From assembly GCA_964606665.1 (NCBI GenBank), contig CAZSHS010000004.1, forward strand, positions 1 through 64,000: 64,000 bases of DNA. The letters are read 5' to 3'. A model generated the notes under the pieces. That model ran no database searches. It saw only the letters and a program-made list of their open reading frames with translations, and was not told where the DNA came from. Source of the DNA: Aved-18 sp964606665 (GTDB lineage: Bacteria > Cyanobacteriota > Vampirovibrionia > Obscuribacterales > Obscuribacteraceae). This document shows, in pieces, positions 45,188 through 54,900 of the stretch (its first letter is position 1; the number at the start of each line of letters is the position of its first letter). The position numbers and the translations under genes are program-made.

Positions 45188-46255
45188 ATGAGACCTTTGC
45201 GAAATTGTCAAGATGCGCTACTGAAGGGGCTTTTGGGGCTGATAATAGTTGGCGGCGCTTTGATACCGGCAGCTTTAGCGCAGTTCAAAAGCTATTCGAC
45301 CAGTACTCAAACAGGTAAGACGGCTACTGGCTCTTCTTACCAGCAAAAAGGAACAGGAACGGGCGGTTTCAGCTCCTATCAAAACAGTGGGGCGGCAAGA
45401 GGTTCGGGCACGGGTGGATTTGGTACTTATCAAAGACCTGGTGGCAGCTCATTTGGCAATCAGGGCGTAAATCCTAATTTCAGCGGGACCAGAGTGAATC
45501 CGCAAGGATTTGGTCATGGTCAAGCAAGAGGCGCTGGACATGCCGTTTCGCCTGGTGGAGTTTATCCCGAATTCAAAAGTGCGCATGGTGTTATACGTTG
45601 GTTGCCTGGTCAAATGCCGCTTCATGTCTGGGTTTCAAAAGGTCTTGCTCTAGATGCGATTATGGACCCTGCTCTTGGTGCTCCGGTTGCAAACGTGGAT
45701 AACGTAGGCAATTGGCCTGATTTGGTGGCGCAATTAGTCTCAAATCCTGCTCAATTGCGCAAATTACCAGTGGCTGTTGGCTACGATCCCGCGCACAGAG
45801 ACGCTGCCATTCAAGGAATTGGATCGTGGAAACGTTTTTCGTCCGAAGGTTTATTCAATTTCGATTTTGTCGACGATCCGGGAAAAGCAGACATTCATGT
45901 GTTTTTCGTCAATCATTTTGTCAATAAATTGGCGATGGGATTGTTCGCCAGTGACATTCGCGGATATACAGCCAAGCGAAGCTTTCCATACCAGGCGGTT
46001 ATAGCCAAGAAAAAAATTGCATACCGACCTGTCGTGATAGTTCTTCGTTGTACAGACAAGGCTGGAAATCCGATGGTGCTTCCTAAAATGCAAGCGGCTG
46101 CCGCCCACGAAATGGGACATGCATTGGGAATTGAAGGACACAGCCCCAACTCTTCAGATTTGATGAGTATCTATTATGGCAACGGCACTATCTCTTTAGG
46201 CGATGCTGCCACAATTAGACATTTGTATAGTCTGACACCAGATTTGGTGCCATGA
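45188..46255 (+). CDS. secreted matrixin-like zinc metalloprotease
   Basis: 355 aa. A signal peptide (about 1-31) precedes a Gly/Ser/Gln-rich low-complexity region (about 35-120). The metalloprotease domain has the full zinc motif HEMGHALGIEGH (near residue 306) and the Met-turn DLMS, as in the M10/matrixin family (metzincins). It probably degrades extracellular or wall proteins. GGGAG precedes ATG 45188. The last 4 nt overlap the next gene in ATGA, so the pair is coupled. Bacterial matrixins are uncommon. Confidence 0.87.
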   Translation: MRPLRNCQDALLKGLLGLIIVGGALIPAALAQFKSYSTSTQTGKTATGSSYQQKGTGTGGFSSYQNSGAARGSGTGGFGTYQRPGGSSFGNQGVNPNFSGTRVNPQGFGHGQARGAGHAVSPGGVYPEFKSAHGVIRWLPGQMPLHVWVSKGLALDAIMDPALGAPVANVDNVGNWPDLVAQLVSNPAQLRKLPVAVGYDPAHRDAAIQGIGSWKRFSSEGLFNFDFVDDPGKADIHVFFVNHFVNKLAMGLFASDIRGYTAKRSFPYQAVIAKKKIAYRPVVIVLRCTDKAGNPMVLPKMQAAAAHEMGHALGIEGHSPNSSDLMSIYYGNGTISLGDAATIRHLYSLTPDLVP

Positions 46256-47259
46256 CTTCTAGCAAAAATAAGTTAGTTTTAGCGTGCGAAGGACCATTTG
46301 CAGTAAACACCACTTCGCAAGTCCTGCATGATGAAGCGCGAGGCAAAGATCTTGAAATAGCAATTAGTTATCCAGACTCCGGGGGCAAAAATCTTGCCTG
46401 GATTTTGTTTTCGCATGGGGCTTACGGCTCTAAAGAAGGTTACAGACCGCTTATCAAACACTGGGTTTCGCATGGATTTGTTTGTATTCAGCCCACGCAC
46501 GAAGACAGTTTACGCTATTTTATTAAAGAACGCAGACTGGGCTTAAGTGGGGCATCAAGCGAATCGAATTGTCGATTTGGCAAAAGCCTCGATAAGCTCG
46601 AAGACGACTATGCACGTTGGCAGGATATCTCTTTTAAAAAGTGGCGCACAAGACCACTCGATATGAAATTTGTGCTTGATTCTATCGATACTATTTTGGC
46701 TGATGCGCCTGAGGTTTCGATTGATAAATCAAATCTAGGTATTGGCGGACATTCTTTTGGTTCGCATACAGCTTTGTTGCTTGGTGGCACTGTAGTCGGC
46801 GATAAAAATATCGGCTATACGCGTGAATTTAGAGATGATAGAGCCAAAGCCTTTTTGCTCATGTCGCCTCAAGGTCGTGGTGCGCGTTTTGAAGACGTGG
46901 CGATTTTCGATGATGATGCCTGGCGCGAATTCGAGCGCCCAATGATGTGTTTGACTGGCACAAATGATGTTGTTTCCGACACGCAAGATTGGGTCTGGCG
47001 CAAGGATGCTTTTAACTTAAGCGAGCGTGACAAATATCTTGCCATCATAAATGGTGGCTATCACGGCTTTGGTGGCATCGTGGGCAAACGCTTCGCCGGT
47101 GCTGGACCAGATAACCAAGAGCATGCCGAATATACAAAGGCACTGAGCCTTGCATTTTGGAATGCCTTTTTGAAGGGCGATGAGTCGTGCAAGCTCTACT
47201 TAGATGAGTGCCAGATTGTCGCTGACACAAATGGCGAAGTGGAATTTTTGGCTAAATAG
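46252..47259 (+). CDS. alpha/beta hydrolase, PAF-acetylhydrolase / dienelactone type
   Basis: 335 aa. The oxyanion segment ILFSHGAYGS, the nucleophile elbow GHSFGSH (about residue 167) and a catalytic His in GGYHGFGG define an alpha/beta hydrolase close to the chlorophyllase/PAF-acetylhydrolase group. It lacks a signal peptide, so it is probably cytoplasmic. It starts inside the protease stop codon. Its substrate is unknown; its coupling to a secreted protease is unusual. It converges with the phosphoesterase downstream. Confidence 0.85.
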   Translation: MTSSKNKLVLACEGPFAVNTTSQVLHDEARGKDLEIAISYPDSGGKNLAWILFSHGAYGSKEGYRPLIKHWVSHGFVCIQPTHEDSLRYFIKERRLGLSGASSESNCRFGKSLDKLEDDYARWQDISFKKWRTRPLDMKFVLDSIDTILADAPEVSIDKSNLGIGGHSFGSHTALLLGGTVVGDKNIGYTREFRDDRAKAFLLMSPQGRGARFEDVAIFDDDAWREFERPMMCLTGTNDVVSDTQDWVWRKDAFNLSERDKYLAIINGGYHGFGGIVGKRFAGAGPDNQEHAEYTKALSLAFWNAFLKGDESCKLYLDECQIVADTNGEVEFLAK

Positions 47260-47270
47260 AATTTTGGTGA

Positions 47271-48173
47271 TTAAGTGACTGAAAGTTCGATCACATAAGC
47301 TGTTGGTGGGCAGTTTAGCCTGAAATTAGTGCGCGGGTCGGCGCCAAGCCCGCGTGATATATGAAAAAGAGTATCACCATGATTCACAAGTCCGCATGCG
47401 TTTTTGCGAGGTAAATCAGAATCGGTAATTACAGCACCAATGCCAGGCAAGCGAACTTGTCCGCCATGGGTGTGACCACCAAAAGCCATGTGTACGCCAG
47501 CATCAGAGAACGATTGCAGTTCTTTGGGAATGTGAAACAAAGCCAATTTTAAGTGCTCTTTGTCTGACTTCTCGCTTATTTGAAGCAGTTCGTTTTTAGG
47601 TACTCCAGGGAATTCTATTCCAATGATTGAAACTTTATCGTCTTTTAAATGTACTGCTTCGTTGCGCAAAACTTTGTAGCCACAGCCATCTAGGCTATCG
47701 ACCAGCTTGTCTAAATCGCGCACTTTTTTATCGTCAGGGTGACGCCAGTTTTTAAAAATGCGCCCCAAAATGCGACGACTCATCGAGTATTGATAATAGT
47801 CATGATTGCCTAAAATGGCATAGGCACCAAGTCTTGGTTTGCGTGACAAAAGATAGGGCGAATACAATACAGATTCGTCGTGCTCGAAAATGTCGCCTGT
47901 AAGAAAGACCAGGTCGTACTCGTCGTCTGTGATTTCTTGCAAGAATGACAGTTTGCTTGATGATTCATTGCGCGCTATGTGCAAATCAGATAGGTGCAAA
48001 ATGCGAAGAGTTTTGCCTTTGCTGCCGCTGCCAGTGCCATTAGTTTTAATTTGGACAGGTACTACTTCTTTTTTGAATTGAAAAGCTTCTCTGCGCGCTT
48101 TGACATAACTGCCAACGCCAATTGCGGCGGTGCCAAGTAACGATAGACCAATTATTTTTTTGATGGAAGGCAT
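47271..48173 (-). CDS. membrane-anchored metallophosphoesterase, YkuE-like
   Basis: 300 aa. An N-terminal hydrophobic anchor (about 6-20) is followed by the calcineurin-like core with LSDLHIARN, LTGDIFEH, LGNHDYY, FHIPKE and GGHTHGGQ, all metal-ligand positions kept. Relatives are YkuE-type cell-wall-linked phosphoesterases. The substrate cannot be told. It converges with the hydrolase and is divergent from the lipoprotein. Confidence 0.87.
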   Translation of the reverse strand: MPSIKKIIGLSLLGTAAIGVGSYVKARREAFQFKKEVVPVQIKTNGTGSGSKGKTLRILHLSDLHIARNESSSKLSFLQEITDDEYDLVFLTGDIFEHDESVLYSPYLLSRKPRLGAYAILGNHDYYQYSMSRRILGRIFKNWRHPDDKKVRDLDKLVDSLDGCGYKVLRNEAVHLKDDKVSIIGIEFPGVPKNELLQISEKSDKEHLKLALFHIPKELQSFSDAGVHMAFGGHTHGGQVRLPGIGAVITDSDLPRKNACGLVNHGDTLFHISRGLGADPRTNFRLNCPPTAYVIELSVT

Positions 48174-48221
48174 GATTTTGATTGTTATACTACACCAGTA
48201 ACTTTGGGAGCTGGAGAGTTT

Positions 48222-48713
48222 ATGTATAGATCACTTGCAATTTTTACAGGTTTCCTCATAGCTCTTAACCTCAGTGCGTGTTCTAACGGACAAAGCAGAC
48301 AAGATGCTGACTTAAATGGCTCTGGTCCACCCAAACTGGCATGGCCTCATTTACGACCTCTTTCTGCCAAAGAGGAGGAAGAGTTTAATACCAATTACAC
48401 GATCTTGGAAGGAACTCTTAATCACAGTATTGGCGATTCCTCCAGATCGCAATGGCATATTTCTATCAACGAAAACAAGATTGATTATTTGATTCCAAGC
48501 AATCTTTACTCTCGGTTTGATAGCAAGGCATTCGAGCAGAAAATTTCCTCCAGCATCAAGGATAAAGGACAAGTTCCGCGACTCAAATTTCTAGTCGAGC
48601 ATCTGGAAGCCGAACAGCCGCACGCAGACCCTAAAACTGGAAAACTGACAATGAAAATTCACGGATTGATTGTCAACGACGACAACATCGATTTGATTAA
48701 GTCTTTGAATTGA
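48222..48713 (+). CDS. lipoprotein of unknown function
   Basis: 163 aa. The signal peptide ends in the lipobox LSAC (about residues 17-20). The rest is soluble with no recognised family, with a beta-rich middle part (RSQWHISINENKIDYLIP). ATG 48222 with GGAGAG 3 nt upstream is chosen over the longer frame from 48204. It overlaps the antisense end of the transporter gene by 17 nt. Confidence 0.78.
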   Translation: MYRSLAIFTGFLIALNLSACSNGQSRQDADLNGSGPPKLAWPHLRPLSAKEEEEFNTNYTILEGTLNHSIGDSSRSQWHISINENKIDYLIPSNLYSRFDSKAFEQKISSSIKDKGQVPRLKFLVEHLEAEQPHADPKTGKLTMKIHGLIVNDDNIDLIKSLN

Positions 48714-49683
48714 CCTTTGATCTGTTAATTGACTTTACCTGGGGCAAAAATATATTTAGTCCTACACCCATTAAAACGCAGGCTAGTCCAGCATATGTGT
48801 TCAAATTCATGATTGCGTGTTTTTCAAAGAAAGCATCCACAACTAAGGCAAGTACCGGCGTGACAAAGCCGAGAGTCATCGCTTTGGACAAGCTTGTGTT
48901 TTTGAGCAAATAAAAGAACAGCGTAAAAGCAACAAGCGTTCCAGGAATAGTCAGATGTAAAAGGGCGATTGTAGGCGCAAGAGCAGCGCCTTCAAATGGC
49001 TTTGATGGAATTGTGCAGGGACCGACGAATAGAGCCATGCCCCAGACCAGAATTGCCGCAGATAGAAAGAAAAAGAAATTGCGCGCGTATGCGTCTGTCT
49101 TGCTTATGTGTTTTTTCATCAGCACATTTGATGTCGCATTCAAGAATGAGTTTGCCACAAGCAAGCCGACTGCACCTGCGTGTTGGGGCGAGACGTTCAT
49201 GCGATCGTGAAAAACGAGCACTATGCCTATGAGCGAAATAATTGAGCCTGCAAGCGTTTTGATTGAAAGATTTTCGACTTTGGAGCCGGAAGCTAGAAAG
49301 ACTGCGATAATAGGCGCCGTGGATGATACCACTGCAGCCAGTCCTCCTGGTATCACTTCTTCGGCTTTATACAAAAGACCCACGCCAAATCCTGCTATGG
49401 CACCGGTTAATAGAATCCAGGGCGTTTCTTTATTGATGAGCAAAGCTTTGTTCGCTTTTTTGCGCAAAAAGAGCCAGCCAATACAGACGGCTAATATTAT
49501 TTCTGAAAGTGTGTAGCGAAGCGCAATGGCTGGATAAATGCTGTAACCACCATCAGCAATGCAGACTCGAATTGCGTACCAGGTGGTTCCCCATATAAGC
49601 GAGCAGGCAATGTAAGCCAGCACGATTTTGAGCTTGCTTTCAAGCTTTGCAGGTTCTAACTCGTTTTCGCTCGGGGATTCCAT
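48697..49683 (-). CDS. EamA/DMT-family transporter
   Basis: 328 aa. Ten hydrophobic helices in two EamA repeats, with typical segments WGTTWYAIRV at the N terminus and LKNTSLSKAMTLGFVTPV in the second repeat. These inner-membrane carriers export or import amino acids, nucleotides or other metabolites, and the substrate is not predictable. It converges with the lipoprotein and is divergent from the BioY gene. Confidence 0.85.
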   Translation of the reverse strand: MESPSENELEPAKLESKLKIVLAYIACSLIWGTTWYAIRVCIADGGYSIYPAIALRYTLSEIILAVCIGWLFLRKKANKALLINKETPWILLTGAIAGFGVGLLYKAEEVIPGGLAAVVSSTAPIIAVFLASGSKVENLSIKTLAGSIISLIGIVLVFHDRMNVSPQHAGAVGLLVANSFLNATSNVLMKKHISKTDAYARNFFFFLSAAILVWGMALFVGPCTIPSKPFEGAALAPTIALLHLTIPGTLVAFTLFFYLLKNTSLSKAMTLGFVTPVLALVVDAFFEKHAIMNLNTYAGLACVLMGVGLNIFLPQVKSINRSKVNSKT

Positions 49684-49747
49684 ATATCTAGTCGGTATCG
49701 TTAGTAGATGAAAAATCTATCAGAAAAATTATTTAGAAGTAATTCTT

Positions 49748-49774
49748 TTGACAAGCTATTCTCCTGATTATAAA
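49748..49774 (+). promoter_or_regulatory. promoter of the BioY gene
   Basis: TTGACA (49748-49753), a 15-nt spacer and TATAAA (49769-49774), about 55 nt before GTG 49829. The spacer is at the lower limit. Confidence 0.5.
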
Positions 49775-49828
49775 AAAGAAGCATAATCATATGAGATCTA
49801 AGCCTTCCTGGCGGTTGAAGAACAGCGC

Positions 49829-50770
49829 GTGACAGAGAACATTTTCAAAAACAAGAAGAGAAAGTCCCTGCTGGGGCAAGCTGTGCTTATTTTAACCGGG
49901 ATACAGTTGTTGTTTCTTGCCGCTTTTGTAACGGTAGAGTTGCCGACTGCTACCCAGGATAATATTGCCAATTATTTACAGTCGCTTGCGTGTCAGGGTT
50001 TTTCGATGTTGCCCGAAAATTGGGCGCATGAAGTTAAACACATCTGGGCTTCGGTCGACCGCGAACCAGGGATGGTGCGCTATTCTGCCTATAGCTTCCT
50101 GGCTCCCACTGCTGTTTTTCTAGGTTATGTGTGTGGACCGGTTATAGCCCTTGTAGCATCAGTGATGTTCTTGATGCTTGGATTTTTAGGACCATATCTG
50201 GGAGTTTTTCCACTGTCTGCTGGCGGCGGACTAGGCTATTACAAAGAACCAGGCTTTGGTTATCTCATGGGCTTTGTACTGGCGTCGTGGCTTTCGGGCA
50301 TGATCACAGCCAACAGACGCACCTCAATGTCGCAGATGCTCGCCATTGTTTCATCGCTTTTCGTTATGCACTTAACTGGTATCGGTTATTTGTTTGCTGC
50401 TTATTTGAGTATTTACCTAGTAGAAGGCTCAAAAGAGTTATTGCCGTGGCAGCCCTGGATATTTGAATATATTCGCAACTTGTCCTGGTATTCGTTGCCA
50501 TACGACGTAGTCTTTTCCATACTTTTTGTGGGAATAGGATTCCCTTTTCGTTGGCTAAACACCACATTGCTTACCACTGAAGTAAATTCACGCAAAGGTG
50601 GTGTGCGAGACTCTATTCGAGAGCTTGATGATATGCCAGTTATTGACGGACCAAGACCTAATTTGTCTTCGCGCTCAAGACCGGTGTCAATTACATCGAT
50701 GAGCGTGACGCCCATCACAAGCGCTGCTTCTAGACAGATTCAAGACCCAGTTCAGCCACACGGGCGTTAA
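49829..50770 (+). CDS. bioY: BioY-type biotin transporter
   Basis: 313 aa. Six hydrophobic helices with the BioY-typical GGGLGYYKEPGFGYLMGFVLA segment (near residues 130-150) and FLGYVCGPVIALVASVMF. BioY is the biotin-binding S component of ECF transporters, and some work alone. It is longer than the usual 190 aa, with an extended C-terminal Ser/Pro-rich tail. No EcfA or EcfT gene is in the window. It matches the monofunctional BirA at 3280. GTG 49829 is the start. It converges with rimI and overlaps it by 41 nt. Confidence 0.78.
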   Translation: MTENIFKNKKRKSLLGQAVLILTGIQLLFLAAFVTVELPTATQDNIANYLQSLACQGFSMLPENWAHEVKHIWASVDREPGMVRYSAYSFLAPTAVFLGYVCGPVIALVASVMFLMLGFLGPYLGVFPLSAGGGLGYYKEPGFGYLMGFVLASWLSGMITANRRTSMSQMLAIVSSLFVMHLTGIGYLFAAYLSIYLVEGSKELLPWQPWIFEYIRNLSWYSLPYDVVFSILFVGIGFPFRWLNTTLLTTEVNSRKGGVRDSIRELDDMPVIDGPRPNLSSRSRPVSITSMSVTPITSAASRQIQDPVQPHGR

Positions 50771-51260
50771 AAATATTCTGGAATGATTTTTCCGATATCT
50801 TGTCTGTCCACAGTACAAGAGCGTTTTCGCCGTTGTCCTGGTAATAGCGTTTGCGCAAACCTAAAGCAGAAAAACCGTATTTGAAATAAAGACCTTTTGC
50901 AGCTTCATTTGATTCGCGCACTTCAAGTGTGAGCCATTCTGCACCAAGTTCGCGCGCTTTGATAATAGTATTAATGAGTAAACGCTCGCCAATACTTTTG
51001 CGTCGATGGTCTGGATGCACTGCAAGAGTGGTAATGTGAGCTTCTCCAACGATAAGCCAGAAACCTGTGTAAGCAAGTAGTACTTGACTGTCTTTGTCGA
51101 AGGCACCGTAATAGAAACTTTTTTCGTTGGTTAATTCATTAACGAATGTTTGTTTGGACCAGTGATGGTCACCATAAATTGACGGCTCTATTTGCATTAT
51201 TGCAAATGCGTCGTTTTCGTTTAACTCTCGAATTGTTATGGTGTCAGTTTTTTTGCGCAT
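50730..51260 (-). CDS. rimI: ribosomal protein S18-alanine N-acetyltransferase
   Basis: 176 aa GNAT-fold enzyme. The acetyl-CoA pyrophosphate-binding segment HPDHRRKSIGERLL and the RESNEAAKGLYFKYGF motif (about residues 115-130) are the RimI signature. The usual partner tsaB lies directly upstream, overlapping by 17 nt, as in many genomes. It acetylates the N-terminal alanine of ribosomal protein S18. Confidence 0.9.
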   Translation of the reverse strand: MRKKTDTITIRELNENDAFAIMQIEPSIYGDHHWSKQTFVNELTNEKSFYYGAFDKDSQVLLAYTGFWLIVGEAHITTLAVHPDHRRKSIGERLLINTIIKARELGAEWLTLEVRESNEAAKGLYFKYGFSALGLRKRYYQDNGENALVLWTDKISEKSFQNIFNARVAELGLESV

Positions 51261-51915
51261 GAGCAGGATTTTTCTTTAAAGTTACTGATGCTTCGCGTAG
51301 ATAAAGAGGTCTAACGTTTGTATATGGAAATTTGGTCTTGAGTTCGGCGCGAGATTTGTTTTGAATCTCTAAATTTTTGAATGCAATGGAAGCAAGGCAG
51401 GCTGCCATATTTTCGATTGTTGGCAGTGATTTTGTTTTTGTATTATCTGATTTGAAATGGTGCCAGATCAAATTTTTATTTTCTGAAATGGTCTCATTCA
51501 GTTGGGTTTCGCTCATGACACAAGGGGCTATATCTTTGGCCGAAACAAAATAATGACCTCGACCACCATCCAGTATAAAACCAGATGGTTGTTTTACCTG
51601 GCTTTTAAAACAATCAAATGTGCTTTGACTAACAAGACCGATTTCCAGTGCTTGAGCCATGCTTCGCGCTGTCACTACACCAATGCGAAGACCAGTGAAA
51701 CTACCAGGACCAATACCGACAACGACTAAGTCTAAGTCTTTTGGCTGCCAACCAAGAGAATGAGTCAATTCTTCGACACCTGGTATCAAAAGAGTAATCG
51801 ACTCTTGCCGATTTTCCTCGCTTGGCGCAATGAGCTTTTGGGCTTTAATCACACCATCTTCGGCTAAGGCCAGAGAAACTGTCGCACAGCTAGTATCAAA
51901 TGCGAGTAGCTTCAT
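51244..51915 (-). CDS. tsaB: tRNA threonylcarbamoyladenosine biosynthesis protein TsaB
   Basis: 223 aa, ASKHA fold without the metal-binding histidines of TsaD. The start ILAFDTS-type motif (LLAFDTSCATVSLAL) and GIGPGSFTGLRIG (about residues 65-78) are diagnostic. TsaB works with TsaD and TsaE on the t6A37 modification of ANN-decoding tRNAs. Its start overlaps the secA stop by 20 nt and its end overlaps rimI by 17 nt, so the three genes form one operon. Confidence 0.94.
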   Translation of the reverse strand: MKLLAFDTSCATVSLALAEDGVIKAQKLIAPSEENRQESITLLIPGVEELTHSLGWQPKDLDLVVVGIGPGSFTGLRIGVVTARSMAQALEIGLVSQSTFDCFKSQVKQPSGFILDGGRGHYFVSAKDIAPCVMSETQLNETISENKNLIWHHFKSDNTKTKSLPTIENMAACLASIAFKNLEIQNKSRAELKTKFPYTNVRPLYLREASVTLKKNPAHAQKN

Positions 51916-54900
51916 CTTTGCTTAGGACAGGAGTGTGCTCAATTTTTTTTTTAGTGTCTTCATCGTCTGAATCTTCTTTGTCTTCATCTTCATCAGATTC
52001 TTCTTCGCCATCAGACTCTTCATCATTGTCTTCTAGGGTGATACCATGAAGAGCAAGTGCGTCGCGAAGTTCAGGCGGCAAGTGCTCGGTCAGGCTCTGA
52101 AGATCTAAGCCTTCCATTCCTTCCATGTCTTCGATATTCATGCCTGGCGGCACTACCACTGGTTGGGCACGGAAAATAAGCTGAATAGCTTCGTGTTGAA
52201 TGTGGCGCAAAAGCATGGTGAACATATCAAACGCTTCGCGTTTATATTCCTGTAGAGGGTCTTTCTGACCGTAACTACGAAGATTGACGCCGTCACGCAA
52301 CAAGTCTATGTTATGCAAATAGTCGACCCATTTTGTGTCGATTGTGCGCAATAGAATTTGTCGCTCCATATTGCGCAAGACTTCTGCTCCAAGTTCTTGC
52401 TCTCTGATTTCGTAGGCTTCGTTTGCTATCTCGATGAATTTATGTTTTAGATCGTCATATGAATTGCCGGCCAAATTCTCAGCCGTTAATTTAACTGGAC
52501 GCTCATTTATTTGAGGAATGTCAGCTTCAAGCACAGCAATCATCTCGGGCAAGCCTTCTTCCATCCAAACATCAGATGGTGCATCGGGCTCGATATAAGC
52601 TTCCAGCACAAGCTCGACGTGTTCTGAAATCATATCTTTGATATTTTTCTTGAGGTCGGTGTTTTCGAGAACCCGGCGACGCTCACGATAAATCACTTCG
52701 CGCTGAGTGTTCAAAACATCGTCGTATTGCAAAACGTGTTTTCTTATGTCGAAGTTGTGCGCTTCCACTTTCTTCTGAGCATTCTGAATAGAGCGAGTAA
52801 CCATTTTGTGCTCGATAGGCATTTCTTCGTCAGCACCCATCATGTCCATCAGGGCGGCGATTTTTTCGCCACCAAAGATGCGCATTAGCTGGTCTTCTAA
52901 AGAAAGGAAGAAACGAGCAGAACCAGGGTCACCCTGTCGTCCTGCACGACCTCTGAGCTGGTTGTCGATACGACGTGATTCGTGACGCTCTGTACCAAGG
53001 ATGTGTAAGCCGCCTAAGTTAACCACTTCATCATGTTCTTTGTCTGTGGTTTCTTTGTGTTTCTTGGTTAGCTCTTTGAGCTTTTGATGCAATTCGGGAG
53101 ATTCGAAATCTAATGGTTCAGCGTCTTTGCCGTTTGCTTTCTCGTGCTCTTTCTTGATTTCTTCTCTGGCAAGAAACTCGGCGTTACCACCAAGCAGAAT
53201 ATCTGTACCGCGACCAGCCATGTTGGTGGCAACTGTCACCGCACCTTTTCGTCCAGCCTGAGCAACGATTGAAGCTTCTTTTTCATGATGTTTGGCGTTT
53301 AGAACATTGTGGGGAATGCCCTTGCGAATGGCTGAAATAGCTCGTGCAGTGACATTTATTGAAAACAGACGCTCAATTAATTCGGCGTGTTTTTTGCCGT
53401 GCTCGCGATCTATATGACGAACGACTTCATCGAGCTTGTCAGCTTCAATTGCGCCTGGGCGCTCCATGATTTTTTTCAGCTCTTTAATTGGCTGCGAGTC
53501 GAGATTATGTTTCTTGATATAGTCCGCCATTTTGTGAATTTTGCGCAGAATATATTCATTCATACGTTGTGGCTTAGTCAAAAGCTCACTCAGTAACTCG
53601 GAGCGCTCGATACTAACTGTACCTACAAGCACCGGACGTCCCGACAAGTGCATATCAATGATTTCTTCAACTACAGAGTAGTATTTTTGCATCTCTGTTT
53701 TGTAGATGATATCGGCATAGTCGATACGTTGAGCGTTGCGATTAGTGGGAATGGCAACAACTTCTAAGTTGTAGATTTTTTGAAACTCTGGCGCTTCTGT
53801 CATGGCTGTACCGGTCATGCCAGCAAGTTTTGGATACAAACGAAAAAGATTCTGATAGGTAATTGACGCAAATGTCATCGTCTCTTCTTGAATCGGTACG
53901 TTTTCTTTGGCTTCAACAGCTTGGTGCAGACCTTCTGACCAGCGACGACCAACCATCATACGGCCGGTGAATTCGTCTACGATAGTGATTTCGGGCACGC
54001 CATCTTCGTTTGGACGAATGACGTATTCAGAATCTAACTTGAATAATTCTTTTGCTTTGAGCGACTGGACCAAATGGTGGTGCAGGTTGAAGTGCATGTC
54101 GAACAAGTCTTTGACACCAAGTAATTTCTCAGCATTGATTACGCCACGCTCTGTAATAAGAACAGATTTTTGTTTTTCGTCTACCCAATAATCTGCGTCT
54201 TCTGCTTCTTTGTCCGAAGCACGCTCAAGTAATGGCGCTATCTGAGCCATTTTCTTGTAGACTTCGGTGAAAGACTCGGCTGGTGCACCTGAGATAATTA
54301 ATGGTGTTCTTGCTTCGTCAATTAGGATGTTATCGACTTCGTCGACGATACCAAAGAAGTATGGACGCTGCACAAGGTCGTTTATATCTGTGCGCATATT
54401 GTCGCGCAGATAATCAAAGCCATATTCGTGGTTGGTACCATAAGTGATATCGCATCTGTAAGCTTCAGATTTTTCCCAATCGGGCTGGTGTGAATAAACC
54501 AGTCCCACAGTTAGTCCCAAGAATTTATAAAGTTGACCCATCCACTCAGCGTCACGACGAGCCAGGTAGTCGTTCACTGTGACTACGTGGGCTCCGCGCC
54601 CAGCTAAGGCGTTTAGATAAACAGGCAATGTAGCGACAAGTGTTTTACCTTCACCAGTGCGCATCTCAGCAATTTTGTTGAAGTGCAATGCCGCTCCACC
54701 CAAAATCTGGACGTCGAAATGGCGCATGTTCAAAACGCGTTTTCCAGCTTCGCGTACAGTGGCGAATGCTTCGGGCAAGAGTTCTTCTAATACTTCGCCA
54801 AGCACTTTATCTTTTTGAGTGCGCAGTTGACCGGGCATTTTTGGCACGTCATCTGCAATTAGTCTTGTATCTGGAACGTTTTTTAAAGCGTCGTTGATTC

